This document shows, piece after piece, positions 1-7,912 of a stretch of 44,618 bases of DNA (its first letter is position 1; the number at the start of each line of letters is the position of its first letter). Below the pieces are notes generated by a model, which saw nothing but the letters and a program-made list of their open reading frames with translations, was not told the DNA's origin and ran no database searches. A program made the translations under genes and the position numbers. Location: positions 1 to 44,618 of the forward strand of contig JAKAKJ010000049.1 of NCBI GenBank assembly GCA_021824575.1, read 5' to 3'. Source of the stretch: Chloroflexota bacterium. GTDB taxonomy: Bacteria > Chloroflexota > Anaerolineae > Anaerolineales > Villigracilaceae.

Positions 1-612
1 GCGGCCAGAGATTGTACCGGCCCCGAAGACTTTCAGGCGGTTGTCTTCGATCACCAACCCGAATTCGGTGCTGTACCACGCCAGGCGTTTGATGACTTCC
101 CTCTCGTCTGGTGTCGCTTTCAGGTAAGCGGGAGCGAATTTATCTTCGATGCGTGCATAGAATTCCTGCGTCAGGTAAGGAAGATGCCCGAAGATGTCAT
201 GGAACATATCTGGTTCGGGTGTGAATTCCATTTGGTCGCGTGTGCGCAGGTAGTCCGTAATCAAAAAAATGCGCTGGGCAAATTTCTTATACCAATCATC
301 CGCAAGCGTATAGCGCACAGCTGTCCGCTCGATGTGCCAGCCGGTGCGCGGAGTAATGTGTTCATTGAGATGTGTCACGGTCGGGATGCGAAGCGGATCA
401 AGCTGCAGCAGCGCCAATCCGTGCTTGTATTCTTTGCAGATATGTTCCAGCAAATAAGACTGGTGAATTCCGGCGAACAGATCAGCCCAAATTGCATGTT
501 GTTCGTCGGTGAAATTGATCTCTTGTGTTTGAGCTGTATATTCCCGGTTTGAATCAATATGCTGTTCGGCGATATCACCCGTATAAGCTGGCGCGTTCTG
601 ATTTTTGATCAT
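1..612 (-). CDS. phhA: Phenylalanine 4-hydroxylase (aromatic amino acid hydroxylase), partial
   Basis: The C-terminus lies beyond the left edge; 204 codons are visible. This is a non-haem iron, tetrahydropterin-dependent monooxygenase that converts phenylalanine to tyrosine. The iron site is readable: H138 and H143 in the MFHDIFGHLPYL segment, and E183 in the WYSTEFGLV segment. The KVFGAGTISG stretch after it is also typical of the family. The start is ATG at 612 with an AGAGAGG ribosome binding site just upstream. There is no N-terminal ACT regulatory domain, as in other bacterial forms. It is transcribed divergently from a pteridine-reductase-type gene, so its pterin cofactor may be supplied by the neighbouring cluster. 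Tyrosine or tryptophan hydroxylase activity cannot be excluded, but the phenylalanine enzyme is the usual bacterial form. Confidence 0.93.
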   Translation of the reverse strand, partial: MIKNQNAPAYTGDIAEQHIDSNREYTAQTQEINFTDEQHAIWADLFAGIHQSYLLEHICKEYKHGLALLQLDPLRIPTVTHLNEHITPRTGWHIERTAVRYTLADDWYKKFAQRIFLITDYLRTRDQMEFTPEPDMFHDIFGHLPYLTQEFYARIEDKFAPAYLKATPDEREVIKRLAWYSTEFGLVIEDNRLKVFGAGTISGR

Positions 613-772
613 AAAAGGCACCTCTCTCTGATTTGTTTTTGCCATTGATGATATTGCCTCGATGCCCAGAGATATTATCACTTCCGAAAACAGCCGTCAA
701 GAATTGGACAATTCTGGTCAGTTTTTTTGGCAGCCGCGCAGCCTGTCGAGTGATGATAAAATTTTCCGAGTT

Positions 773-1564
773 ATGCAGACAAATGTTTCCGCATTGAATG
801 GAAAGTTGATTCTGGTGACGGGCGCGGCGCGCCGTGTCGGAAGGATACTGGCATTGGCTTCAGCGCGCGCGGGCGCGGACGTGATCGTCCATTATGGAAA
901 TTCAAAATCCGAAGCAGACGAAACGAAAAAAGAAATCGCGTCACTCGGACGGAAAGCGTGGACGGTCCAGGCTGATCTGAGCCAGGCTGACGAGGTCGCG
1001 AACCTAATTTCGCAGGCGAATAAAATTGGCGCGCTTTATGCGCTCGTCAACAGCGCCGCGGTTTTTGAGCCGCTTACGATGCAGGAAACAAAGTTGTCAG
1101 ACTGGGAACGCCATCTGGCAATCAACCTGACCGCGCCGTTTCTGTTGAGTCAGGCATTTGCAAAACAATCCACGCCATCTGCTCCTGCCGCCGTCCCCGG
1201 CGGCAAGGACGCCGCCTTGAGCAGTTCCAGCATTGTTGGACGCATCGTCAACCTCTTAGATTGGCGCGCATTGAGGCCGGGCGCAGATCATTTTCCATAC
1301 ACGATTAGTAAAGCCGCGCTGGCCGCCATGACAAAGTCGCTGGCGGTCAGTCTGGCTCCAAATATTTCGGTCAACGGCTTGGCATTGGGCGCGATCCTGC
1401 CGCCATCGGATAAACCTGTCAGCGAAGATTTTTTGAAAAGCATTCCCGCCGGGCGCTGGAGCAAACAGGAGGAACTCGAAGACGCGCTGATCTTTTTATT
1501 GACGGGACCAAGCTACATCACCGGCGAGATCGTCCATGTAGACGGCGGCCGCCATCTGGTCTAG
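773..1564 (+). CDS. folM: Pteridine reductase-type short-chain dehydrogenase (FolM/PTR1-like)
   Basis: A 263-residue SDR. The NAD(P) binding motif reads TGAARRVGR (residues 16-24), an Arg-rich form typical of pteridine reductases. The catalytic Y176 and K180 sit in YTISK. Thirteen residues before the Tyr there is D163 where most SDRs have Ser; this Asp is a hallmark of PTR1 and FolM. The likely role is reduction of dihydropterin (dihydromonapterin, dihydrobiopterin or dihydrofolate) to the tetrahydro form. It is followed 8 bases later by folB and then folK, and is divergent from phenylalanine hydroxylase, which needs such a cofactor. An upstream ATG at 662 is in frame, but the family N-terminus fits ATG 773, with a TAAAAT box 10 bases before it. 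Residues about 131-152 form an unusual Pro/Ala/Ser-rich insertion. Confidence 0.82.
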   Translation: MQTNVSALNGKLILVTGAARRVGRILALASARAGADVIVHYGNSKSEADETKKEIASLGRKAWTVQADLSQADEVANLISQANKIGALYALVNSAAVFEPLTMQETKLSDWERHLAINLTAPFLLSQAFAKQSTPSAPAAVPGGKDAALSSSSIVGRIVNLLDWRALRPGADHFPYTISKAALAAMTKSLAVSLAPNISVNGLALGAILPPSDKPVSEDFLKSIPAGRWSKQEELEDALIFLLTGPSYITGEIVHVDGGRHLV

Positions 1565-1572
1565 GAGGAACG

Positions 1573-1950
1573 ATGGACAAAGTCATCATCAAAGATTTGG
1601 TCGCGCGCGGCATCCTCGGCATCAACGATTGGGAACGAGAAAATCCGCAGGAAATCCTGATCAACATCACGGTCTTCACCGATACGCGCCGCGCCGCGGA
1701 GACGGACAATATCGAAGACTGTGTCAACTACCGAACATTGGCCAAAAAGGCTCAGGCACACGCCGAGGCCGCGAAACGTCTGACCGTTGAAGCGCTGGCA
1801 AATGATCTCGCCAAGATTTGTTTGCAGGAAAAGGGCGTTCAGAAAGTAATCGTGCGGGTTGAAAAGCCGGGAGCTGTGCGATTCGCCGAATCGGTCGGCG
1901 TGGAAGTGGAACGCAGTCGCGGCGCCCAGGCCGCCTACGGCGAGGACTGA
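1573..1950 (+). CDS. folB: Dihydroneopterin aldolase
   Basis: A 125-residue protein that matches the FolB fold throughout: an N-terminal MDKVIIKDLVARGILGIN strand-turn that begins the family, NIEDCVNYRTLAKKA in the middle, and VQKVIVRVEKPGAVRFAESVGVEVER near the end (given here in part as VIVRVEKPGAVRFAESVGVE). It splits dihydroneopterin into 6-hydroxymethyl-dihydropterin and glycolaldehyde, and can epimerise it to dihydromonapterin. AGGAGG precedes the ATG. It lies 8 bases after the SDR gene and abuts folK, so the three are probably one operon. The length is normal for the family. Confidence 0.93.
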   Translation: MDKVIIKDLVARGILGINDWERENPQEILINITVFTDTRRAAETDNIEDCVNYRTLAKKAQAHAEAAKRLTVEALANDLAKICLQEKGVQKVIVRVEKPGAVRFAESVGVEVERSRGAQAAYGED

Positions 1951-1951
1951 T

Positions 1952-2446
1952 TTGCATCGAGTCTATTTGAGCATCGGCTCCAACATCCAGCCTGAAATCA
2001 ATTTGCCGAAAGCCATTGAATTGCTGGGAGGCTTTGGAACAATTCTTGCAATTTCCAGCGCATGGGAATCTCACGCGGTCGGCGCTCCAGGCCAGCCAGA
2101 TTTTTTGAACGCATGTGTCGTGCTGGAAACATCATTATCCCACGATGACTTGAAGGAAAAATTGATTCGGCCAATCGAAGCCGCGCTGGGGCGTCAGCGG
2201 TCCGCGGACAAAAATGCGCCGCGCACAATTGACCTTGATTTGATTCTTGTTGACGATGAACCGGTCAACTTGGAGAAATGGAATTATCCATTTGTCATCG
2301 TGCCGTTGGCGGGATTGGCGCCGGAGATTATTCACCCCCTCACGCGCGAAAAAATAATCCAGGTTGCGGAACGGATGCGCTCCGAAACCTGGATCATCAA
2401 ACGTTCTGAAATTCTGAAATTGGTAAAAGAAAATCTGACTCGCTAA
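1952..2446 (+). CDS. folK: 2-amino-4-hydroxy-6-hydroxymethyldihydropteridine pyrophosphokinase
   Basis: HPPK, about 164 residues, transfers pyrophosphate from ATP to 6-hydroxymethyl-dihydropterin, the step after FolB. The N-terminus [11 protein letters not shown] and the [13 protein letters not shown] motif (whose aspartates bind the two Mg ions) are both present, as is HPLTREKI near the end. The start chosen is TTG at 1952, two bases after the folB stop, because family similarity begins exactly there and GAGGA lies just upstream. An ATG at 1859 in the same frame would add a tail overlapping folB and is less likely. The 3' end overlaps the convergent folE by 4 bases. Confidence 0.9.
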   Translation: MHRVYLSIGSNIQPEINLPKAIELLGGFGTILAISSAWESHAVGAPGQPDFLNACVVLETSLSHDDLKEKLIRPIEAALGRQRSADKNAPRTIDLDLILVDDEPVNLEKWNYPFVIVPLAGLAPEIIHPLTREKIIQVAERMRSETWIIKRSEILKLVKENLTR

Positions 2447-3078
2447 ATTTGGAGCGGTCCGGCCCCGCGGCTGATGTTATCCAGAAATTCCTGACGCGTG
2501 GCCGGATTATTGCGGAACGCGCCGTGCATGGCCGAGGTGGTCATGCGCGCGTCGTGTTTTTTGACGCCGCGCATCATCGAACACAGGTGCAATCCCTCAA
2601 CCACAACTGCCACTCCTTGCGGTTCGAGCAGCTCCTGGATCAAGTCTGCAATTTGGCGCGTCATGCGCTCCTGAACCTGCAGCCTGCGCGCATACATATC
2701 CACGATGCGCGGAATCTTGGACAGCCCAATCACTTTCCCGGCTGGCAGGTAGGCGACATGGACCTTCCCCATAAACGGAAGCAGGTGATGTTCGCACAAA
2801 CTATAAAACTCAATATCGCGCACAATGACCATCTCGTCATACGTGATATTGAACAGCGCGCCGTTGACGATTTTCTGCGGGTCAGCATGATAGCCGCTCA
2901 GCAGTTCCGTGTACATGCGGGCGACGCGTTTGGGTGTATTTTTGAGTCCTTCGCGCTCAGGCCTCTCACCGATCGCATGCAATAATTCCAGGATAGCCGC
3001 CTCAGATGCGGACAAATCCACACCGCTTTCAGCCAGCTTGATATCCGAAATTTCGTCGTCAAAATCAAAATTTTCCAT
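2443..3078 (-). CDS. folE: GTP cyclohydrolase I
   Basis: A 211-residue enzyme that opens the pterin pathway by converting GTP to dihydroneopterin triphosphate and formate. The Zn ligands are visible: C95 and H98 in [12 protein letters not shown], and C166 in [31 protein letters not shown] and the [15 protein letters not shown] region complete the active site. Some 20 acidic residues at the N-terminus are extra and probably disordered. It lies downstream of hpf on the same strand with a 69-base gap and converges on folK; the two stop codons overlap in a CTAA tetranucleotide. With folB, folK and the SDR it makes a nearly complete pterin set; folP is not in the window. Confidence 0.96.
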   Translation of the reverse strand: MENFDFDDEISDIKLAESGVDLSASEAAILELLHAIGERPEREGLKNTPKRVARMYTELLSGYHADPQKIVNGALFNITYDEMVIVRDIEFYSLCEHHLLPFMGKVHVAYLPAGKVIGLSKIPRIVDMYARRLQVQERMTRQIADLIQELLEPQGVAVVVEGLHLCSMMRGVKKHDARMTTSAMHGAFRNNPATRQEFLDNISRGAGPLQI

Positions 3079-3147
3079 TTGTTCTCCGACAAGACTGGCC
3101 CGACAATTCTGCCGGGCCAGTGCAGACTAATTGATGCTCGATTGAAC

Positions 3148-3714
3148 TTATCCGATCTCAGGCTCGATCAAACCATACGAGCCGTCGCGGCGGCGGTACA
3201 ACACGTTGATCTTTCCGGTCTCGGCATTGTAGAAGATAAAGAAATTGTCGTGGCCGAGCAGGTTCATTTGCTCGAGCGCTTCCAGTTCGTTCATGGGCAG
3301 GATGCGAAACTGTTTGCGCTTCGCGATCAACGGCGGCAATTCGCCTGTCTCATCTGCCGGGGCTTCCTCTTCGACCGCTTCCGCCGCGGAACGGCCGTCA
3401 CCGCGGCCGTGATAATGCTTGCCTTTGTAACGTTCCATCTGGCGCTGGAGCTTCTCCAGCGCGCTATCGAACGCCGTCAGTATTTCATCGGCGCGCTCCT
3501 CGGTTCGCAGGAGCAAGCCCTTGCCTCGAACCGTAATCTGGGCCACATTCCGGTCATTGGCGTTGCGCGCTGACTTGTGATGGGTCAGCTCGACAAACGT
3601 CTCCTCGATGACCGGCAGGTAGTGATCGAGCTTCCCGGCCCGTCCTTCCACGTGTTTCTTGATGCGATCTGTTAATCGGATGTTACGGGCCTGAACGTCC
3701 ACTTGGGTTGCCAT
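3148..3714 (-). CDS. hpf: Ribosome hibernation promoting factor, long form
   Basis: 188 residues from ATG 3714, which has a very strong AAGGAGG site 6 bases upstream; an upstream alternative start at 3759 adds 15 unconvincing residues. Residues 1-100 form the S30AE/YfiA domain that binds the 30S decoding centre. A charged linker follows (about 105-130), then a C-terminal dimerisation domain with MNLLGHDNFFIFYNAETG and VLYRRRDGSYGLIEP. Long forms of this kind drive direct 100S ribosome dimer formation in stationary phase. It is the last but one gene of a long minus-strand run beginning at the Flp pilin, 41 bases after comF. Confidence 0.93.
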   Translation of the reverse strand: MATQVDVQARNIRLTDRIKKHVEGRAGKLDHYLPVIEETFVELTHHKSARNANDRNVAQITVRGKGLLLRTEERADEILTAFDSALEKLQRQMERYKGKHYHGRGDGRSAAEAVEEEAPADETGELPPLIAKRKQFRILPMNELEALEQMNLLGHDNFFIFYNAETGKINVLYRRRDGSYGLIEPEIG

Positions 3715-3755
3715 AGGGCCTCCTTGTAGAATAGTGTGGGTGCAGACCGAACAAC

Positions 3756-4493
3756 TCACACGCTGGTCAATCCGTGACGCGTCAGCGCGCGAGACACCGT
3801 AAAAGCAAAAACGTCCCGCGCTCCCGCGGCATAGAGCGCCTCGGCGCAGGACGAAAGAGTGGAACCCGTTGTAGCAACATCATCCATCAATAAAATTATA
3901 CGATTGATGACTCGCTTTGGTTTTGCCTGGAAAGCTTCGCGGACATTTTCGCGGCGTTCCAGTTTTGTCAGCCCGACCTGGGATCGGGTCTCACGGACTC
4001 GGCTGATGGCATCCGCCTCGAAATCAATTTTCATGGCCATCGCAAGCGGACGCGCGATCAACGCAACTTGATTATAACCCCGTTCCTGCAAACGTTTCTG
4101 TCCCAGCGGAATGGGCACGATGCAATCAATCGGCCAATTCAATGCGGCCACGAATTCGGACAACTGTGCGGCCAATGCATCGCCCAATCCAAGATCACTG
4201 CGATATTTGAGTCGGTGAAGCGCATTGCGTACTGGCGCGTCGAACGCGGACCAGGAGCGGAGCGCGTTAAATCGAGGCCGCGCCCGCTGACAGTCCGCAC
4301 ACAGACCTGGCGCATCCAGCGGGATTCCGCAAACTTCGCAAAGCGGTTCCGTGAGAAAAACAACACTTCGTCGGCAATTATCGCACCAGCGCGAACCGGG
4401 CTTGCCGCATCCGCCGCAAACTGGAGGAAAGAGCAAATCCAACCCGCTCCAAAACGATCGGTATAACGAATAAGCAAATGGTTGACTTGTCAC
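3756..4493 (-). CDS. comF: ComF family phosphoribosyltransferase-like protein
   Basis: A 245-residue protein with the ComF layout. Two N-terminal zinc-binding Cys clusters (CGGCGK...CDNC and CEVCG...CADC) are followed by a PRTase domain with KYRSDLGLGDAL, the IPLGQKRLQERGYNQ segment and the PRPP loop ILLMDDVATTGST. In naturally transformable bacteria ComF acts with ComFA/PriA in DNA uptake; its exact chemistry is unresolved. The start is GTG at 4493 and is the least certain point, as no clear ribosome binding site precedes it. It lies 22 bases after tadC on the same strand, so it is probably transcribed with the Flp pilus genes, a suggestive link between pilus and DNA uptake. Confidence 0.88.
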   Translation of the reverse strand: MTSQPFAYSLYRSFWSGLDLLFPPVCGGCGKPGSRWCDNCRRSVVFLTEPLCEVCGIPLDAPGLCADCQRARPRFNALRSWSAFDAPVRNALHRLKYRSDLGLGDALAAQLSEFVAALNWPIDCIVPIPLGQKRLQERGYNQVALIARPLAMAMKIDFEADAISRVRETRSQVGLTKLERRENVREAFQAKPKRVINRIILLMDDVATTGSTLSSCAEALYAAGARDVFAFTVSRALTRHGLTSV

Positions 4494-4515
4494 TGATACG
4501 CCCCCGCGTCGGCTT

Positions 4516-5475
4516 TTAAAATCCTCCTGCGCCCAGCGTCCTGGAAATCTGAATCCCAGCCGGCCCCAAAAGGATGATGAAGATGGAGGGAAAGATCAGC
4601 AAAGCCAGCGGGATGATCATCTTGATTGGCGCCTGATGCGCTTCCTCCTCGGCATGCTGGCGGCGTTTGACACGCATCTGATCCGATTGAATTCGCAGGA
4701 CTTTTGAAAGGCTCACGCCCAAAATCTCGCTCTGGATGACCGCAGCGACAAAACTGGTCATCTCCGGAATCCCGATGCGGTCAGCCATGTCGCGCAACGC
4801 GTCGCGTCGCGGTTTTCCCAATTGGATTTCACGGATGGCGCGCAGCAACGCGATCGAAAGTTCGTTCTGCCATTTCTCGCTGACCTTCGACATGGCTGCT
4901 TCGAAGCCCAAACCAGCCTCCACGCAAATCGTCAGCAGGTCAAGCGCATCTGGCATGGCTTTGCGAATCTCTTTTTGCCGCGCGTCGATCCGACTCTGCA
5001 GCCACAGTTGCGGGAAGAAAAAGCCCAGTATGGTGAAAATCCCAACCACGAGTGTAATGCGTCCAACTGACCATGTCTTGGCAAGGACGCCGACCATCAG
5101 AAGCAGGCCGCCAAAAACCAAAGCCACAACAAAGCGGGACGCAAGGAATGTAGCCGCGTCCACACGGCCGGGATTGCCAGCCAATTCCAATTTCCTGTTT
5201 GTATCCTCCAAAACCTTTTGCGGCGTAAAGCGGGTCGAAAGTTCGCCAATGCGCCGTAAAAATGGAATCAGCACCCGTTGGTTAAAAGGCTGCTGCATTT
5301 CGATCTGTTCAAGAGACGAGACCACATCGCCGCGCTGCGTAGCCTCCGCAAGACGGGCCATGAGCGGGTCCTGCTCCTCCTGTGTAGTCCGCGAGGCTCT
5401 CAAGCCCGCGATAATCAGCACAACAGCGCCCACAAGCACCACCCCTGCCACGATAGCGATGATCGTGATATTCAT
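4516..5475 (-). CDS. tadC: Flp pilus assembly inner-membrane protein TadC
   Basis: 319 residues with a T2SSF/GspF-type domain. There is an N-terminal membrane helix (MNITIIAIVAGVVLVGAVVL), a paired hydrophobic region around residues 95-150, the cytoplasmic segment ALDLLTICVEAGLGFEAA and LGVSLSKVLRIQSDQMR, and a C-terminal helix. With TadB it forms the membrane platform for pilin polymerisation. ATG 5475 was chosen over 5496 because GAGGTG lies just before it and it starts one base after the tadB stop; the tadB stop codon overlaps this ribosome binding site, suggesting translational coupling. Confidence 0.93.
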   Translation of the reverse strand: MNITIIAIVAGVVLVGAVVLIIAGLRASRTTQEEQDPLMARLAEATQRGDVVSSLEQIEMQQPFNQRVLIPFLRRIGELSTRFTPQKVLEDTNRKLELAGNPGRVDAATFLASRFVVALVFGGLLLMVGVLAKTWSVGRITLVVGIFTILGFFFPQLWLQSRIDARQKEIRKAMPDALDLLTICVEAGLGFEAAMSKVSEKWQNELSIALLRAIREIQLGKPRRDALRDMADRIGIPEMTSFVAAVIQSEILGVSLSKVLRIQSDQMRVKRRQHAEEEAHQAPIKMIIPLALLIFPSIFIILLGPAGIQISRTLGAGGF

Positions 5476-5476
5476 G

Positions 5477-6439
5477 CTACACCTCAATGTCCGCAATGCG
5501 CATCATGATGAAATATCCGAGACCGATCAAGATGACCACCAACGCCCCAGCGCCTATGGCGCAAGCAAGACCGGCATCCATGAAAGACATGAGATATTTA
5601 GGATTGAGGAACCACAGGATCACGGTCAGGAAAATAGGGATCATCGCCAGCAATGTTCCCGAAGCGCGGACTTGGGATGTCAGCACACGGATCTCGCCTT
5701 TGATCTTAACGCGTTCGCGAATCGTAAAAGAAATCGTATCCAGAATTTCAGACAGGTTGCCACCCACCTCGCGCTGAACATTAATGGCCGTGATGACAAA
5801 ATCAAGGTCATCACTGGGAATGCGGCGATGTAAATTGTCCAGGGCGGTTTCCATTGGAATGCCGATTTGCATTTCCTGAACCACGCGGCGGAATTCATCG
5901 CATATTGGCGAGGGCAATTCTTTGCTGACTGCCTCCATCGCCTGCATGGTCGAGTAACCAGCGCGTAAACCATTAACCATCAGGTTGAGCATGTCGGCAA
6001 GCTGGTCATTAAATCGGTTCAACCGCCGGGTTTGCTGCTGGCGCACGTAAAAGCCGGGAGCAAAGAAACCAACAACGGCGCCGATGAGAAAGGAAATAAT
6101 ATTCCGTCCGCCAATCAGCCAGGTAAGTCCGCCAATGGCAATGATTGAGAAAAAGATCAGTGCAAAGTATTCGCCGACTTTGAACTTCAGGTCGGCGCGT
6201 GCCAGATCGCGCTTGATCTTGTCGCCATACGAGGTCCGCTCGACGCGGGAGGAAACCCAATCGGTCACCGCGGAACGCTGCGCTTCCCGGTCAGCGGTTG
6301 CGGAGGCTTCTTCGCCGAGATATTGACCCAGGCGCTGCTCGACCAACGTCCGCTCACTGGACGAGGAAACGATAACCCCGATGATCAAAACTACGATCAG
6401 AACGACCCCGCCAATAATGATGATCAGGGAAAGAGACAT
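5477..6439 (-). CDS. tadB: Flp pilus assembly inner-membrane protein TadB
   Basis: 320 residues: an N-terminal membrane helix, two central helices (about residues 90-130), the T2SSF cytoplasmic domain with LADMLNLMVNGLRAGYSTMQ and GGNLSEILDTISFTIRER, and a C-terminal helix pair. TadB is the platform partner of TadC, working with the TadA ATPase. A modest GGAAGACT ribosome binding site precedes ATG 6439. It sits between tadA (28-base gap) and tadC in the canonical order. Confidence 0.93.
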   Translation of the reverse strand: MSLSLIIIIGGVVLIVVLIIGVIVSSSSERTLVEQRLGQYLGEEASATADREAQRSAVTDWVSSRVERTSYGDKIKRDLARADLKFKVGEYFALIFFSIIAIGGLTWLIGGRNIISFLIGAVVGFFAPGFYVRQQQTRRLNRFNDQLADMLNLMVNGLRAGYSTMQAMEAVSKELPSPICDEFRRVVQEMQIGIPMETALDNLHRRIPSDDLDFVITAINVQREVGGNLSEILDTISFTIRERVKIKGEIRVLTSQVRASGTLLAMIPIFLTVILWFLNPKYLMSFMDAGLACAIGAGALVVILIGLGYFIMMRIADIEV

Positions 6440-6467
6440 GGCTTACAGTCTTCCTTTGTCATATCAA

Positions 6468-7901
6468 TTAATAGCGACGGCGCTCACCAATACCGAAAAT
6501 GGACGGTGGAAGATGGATGCCGGCCGCCTCGATCTTATCCATGAACTTGGGCCGCAAGCCGGTTGGCCGCAAACGACCTATAATCTGGCCATTATCGATA
6601 CCCGTTTGTTCGAACACAAAGATATCTGTCATTGTGATGACATCGCCTTCCATTCCACTGACCTCAGTGATGTTGACAACTCTACGAGTGCCGTCACGCA
6701 TGCGCTCCTGGTGAACCACCAGATCAATCGCAGATGAAACCTGCTCGCGAACAGCGCGCGAGGGAAGGTCCATCCCGGCCATAAGCACCATAGTCTCGAT
6801 ACGCGAGAGGGTATCACGCGGACTGTTGGAGTGCAGAGTGGTCATAGAACCGTCGTGGCCGGTGTTCATAGCCTGCAGCATGTCCAGCGCCGCTTCATCA
6901 CGAATTTCTCCCACAATGATTCGGTCGGGGCGCATACGGAGCGCATTGATCACAAGGGCGCGAATCGTAATCTCGCCGCGGCCCTCGATATTAGGCGGAC
7001 GGGATTCCAGGGTCACCACATGTTCCTGGCGAAGCTGAAGTTCAGCGGCGTTTTCGATTGTAACAATGCGTTCATCATCGGGAATAAAGCCGGAGAGGAT
7101 ATTCAAGAGCGTTGTCTTGCCAGAACCAGTGCTGCCCGAAATGATGATGTTGAGACGGGACTCCACGCAGGCCTTTACGAACTGCAAGGCTTCTGCAGTT
7201 ATAGATCCAAACTGGACGAGTTGTTCAACCGTAATCGGGTTGCGCGCGAATTTTCGGATGGTGAGCACGGGACCAACCAGCGAAATGGGTGCAATGACTG
7301 CGTTCACGCGCGAGCCATCAGGCAGGCGGGCATCCACATAGGGGCTGGCCTCATCAATGCGGCGTCCCAGCGGCGCAACGATGCGGTCAATAATACGAAG
7401 AACGTGATCGTTGTTCTCGAATGTCACCGGCACACGGTGGATTTTGCCCTTACGCTCGATATAGATATTCTTCGCACCGTTGACCATGATTTCCGTAATG
7501 GTGTCATCTTCCAACAATGGCTGAAGTGGGCCAAATCCCAGGATTTCCGCGGCAATCTGTTCGAACAGACGCGCCCGTTCAGGTCTGGAAAGAACAATAT
7601 TTTCTTCGGTAAGTATCTGTTCGAAAAGGTCCTGGATCGTCCGTCGAACTTCATCCGTTCTGGTGACATCCATGGACGGATCGAGCTCGGCCAGCAACTT
7701 GTTCTGGACGCGCGTCTTCAGGTCGAAATAGGAACCCGCCTGGGGCGAGGTGATCGGAGCATTGACGCGTCGCGCCTGCAACGAGGAAAGGCGCGAGCTG
7801 TCGCCGCCTCCGCTATTCTGGCCGCCGGAAGTCGAAGGAGGTGCAGCACCCTGTTGTCCCTGACTCCCCTGCCCCTGTTCAATACGTTTGAGCAGTGACA
7901 T
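6468..7901 (-). CDS. tadA: Flp pilus assembly ATPase TadA/CpaF
   Basis: A 477-residue secretion-superfamily ATPase. A Gly/Ser/Gln-rich flexible N-terminus (about residues 8-40) precedes the N-terminal domain, then the RecA-like domain with Walker A GSTGSGKTT (256-264), the Asp box around ERIVTIEN and Walker B RPDRIIVGEIRD (324-335), followed by a His box with TGHDGSMTTLHS. It powers extension, and perhaps retraction, of the Flp pilus from the cytoplasmic side of the membrane. AAGGAG precedes the ATG. The 11-base gap to tadZ suggests one transcript. Confidence 0.96.
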   Translation of the reverse strand: MSLLKRIEQGQGSQGQQGAAPPSTSGGQNSGGGDSSRLSSLQARRVNAPITSPQAGSYFDLKTRVQNKLLAELDPSMDVTRTDEVRRTIQDLFEQILTEENIVLSRPERARLFEQIAAEILGFGPLQPLLEDDTITEIMVNGAKNIYIERKGKIHRVPVTFENNDHVLRIIDRIVAPLGRRIDEASPYVDARLPDGSRVNAVIAPISLVGPVLTIRKFARNPITVEQLVQFGSITAEALQFVKACVESRLNIIISGSTGSGKTTLLNILSGFIPDDERIVTIENAAELQLRQEHVVTLESRPPNIEGRGEITIRALVINALRMRPDRIIVGEIRDEAALDMLQAMNTGHDGSMTTLHSNSPRDTLSRIETMVLMAGMDLPSRAVREQVSSAIDLVVHQERMRDGTRRVVNITEVSGMEGDVITMTDIFVFEQTGIDNGQIIGRLRPTGLRPKFMDKIEAAGIHLPPSIFGIGERRRY

Positions 7902-7912
7902 GATTTTTCTCC

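Noticed and set aside
4736-5833. 365-codon open frame on the plus strand
   Set aside because: Antisense to tadC and tadB across their junction; Arg/Ser/Thr-rich translation with no recognisable motif.
6831-7898. 355-codon open frame on the plus strand
   Set aside because: It is antisense to tadA, which has all ATPase motifs. The translation shows no family features and has the composition of a mirrored frame.
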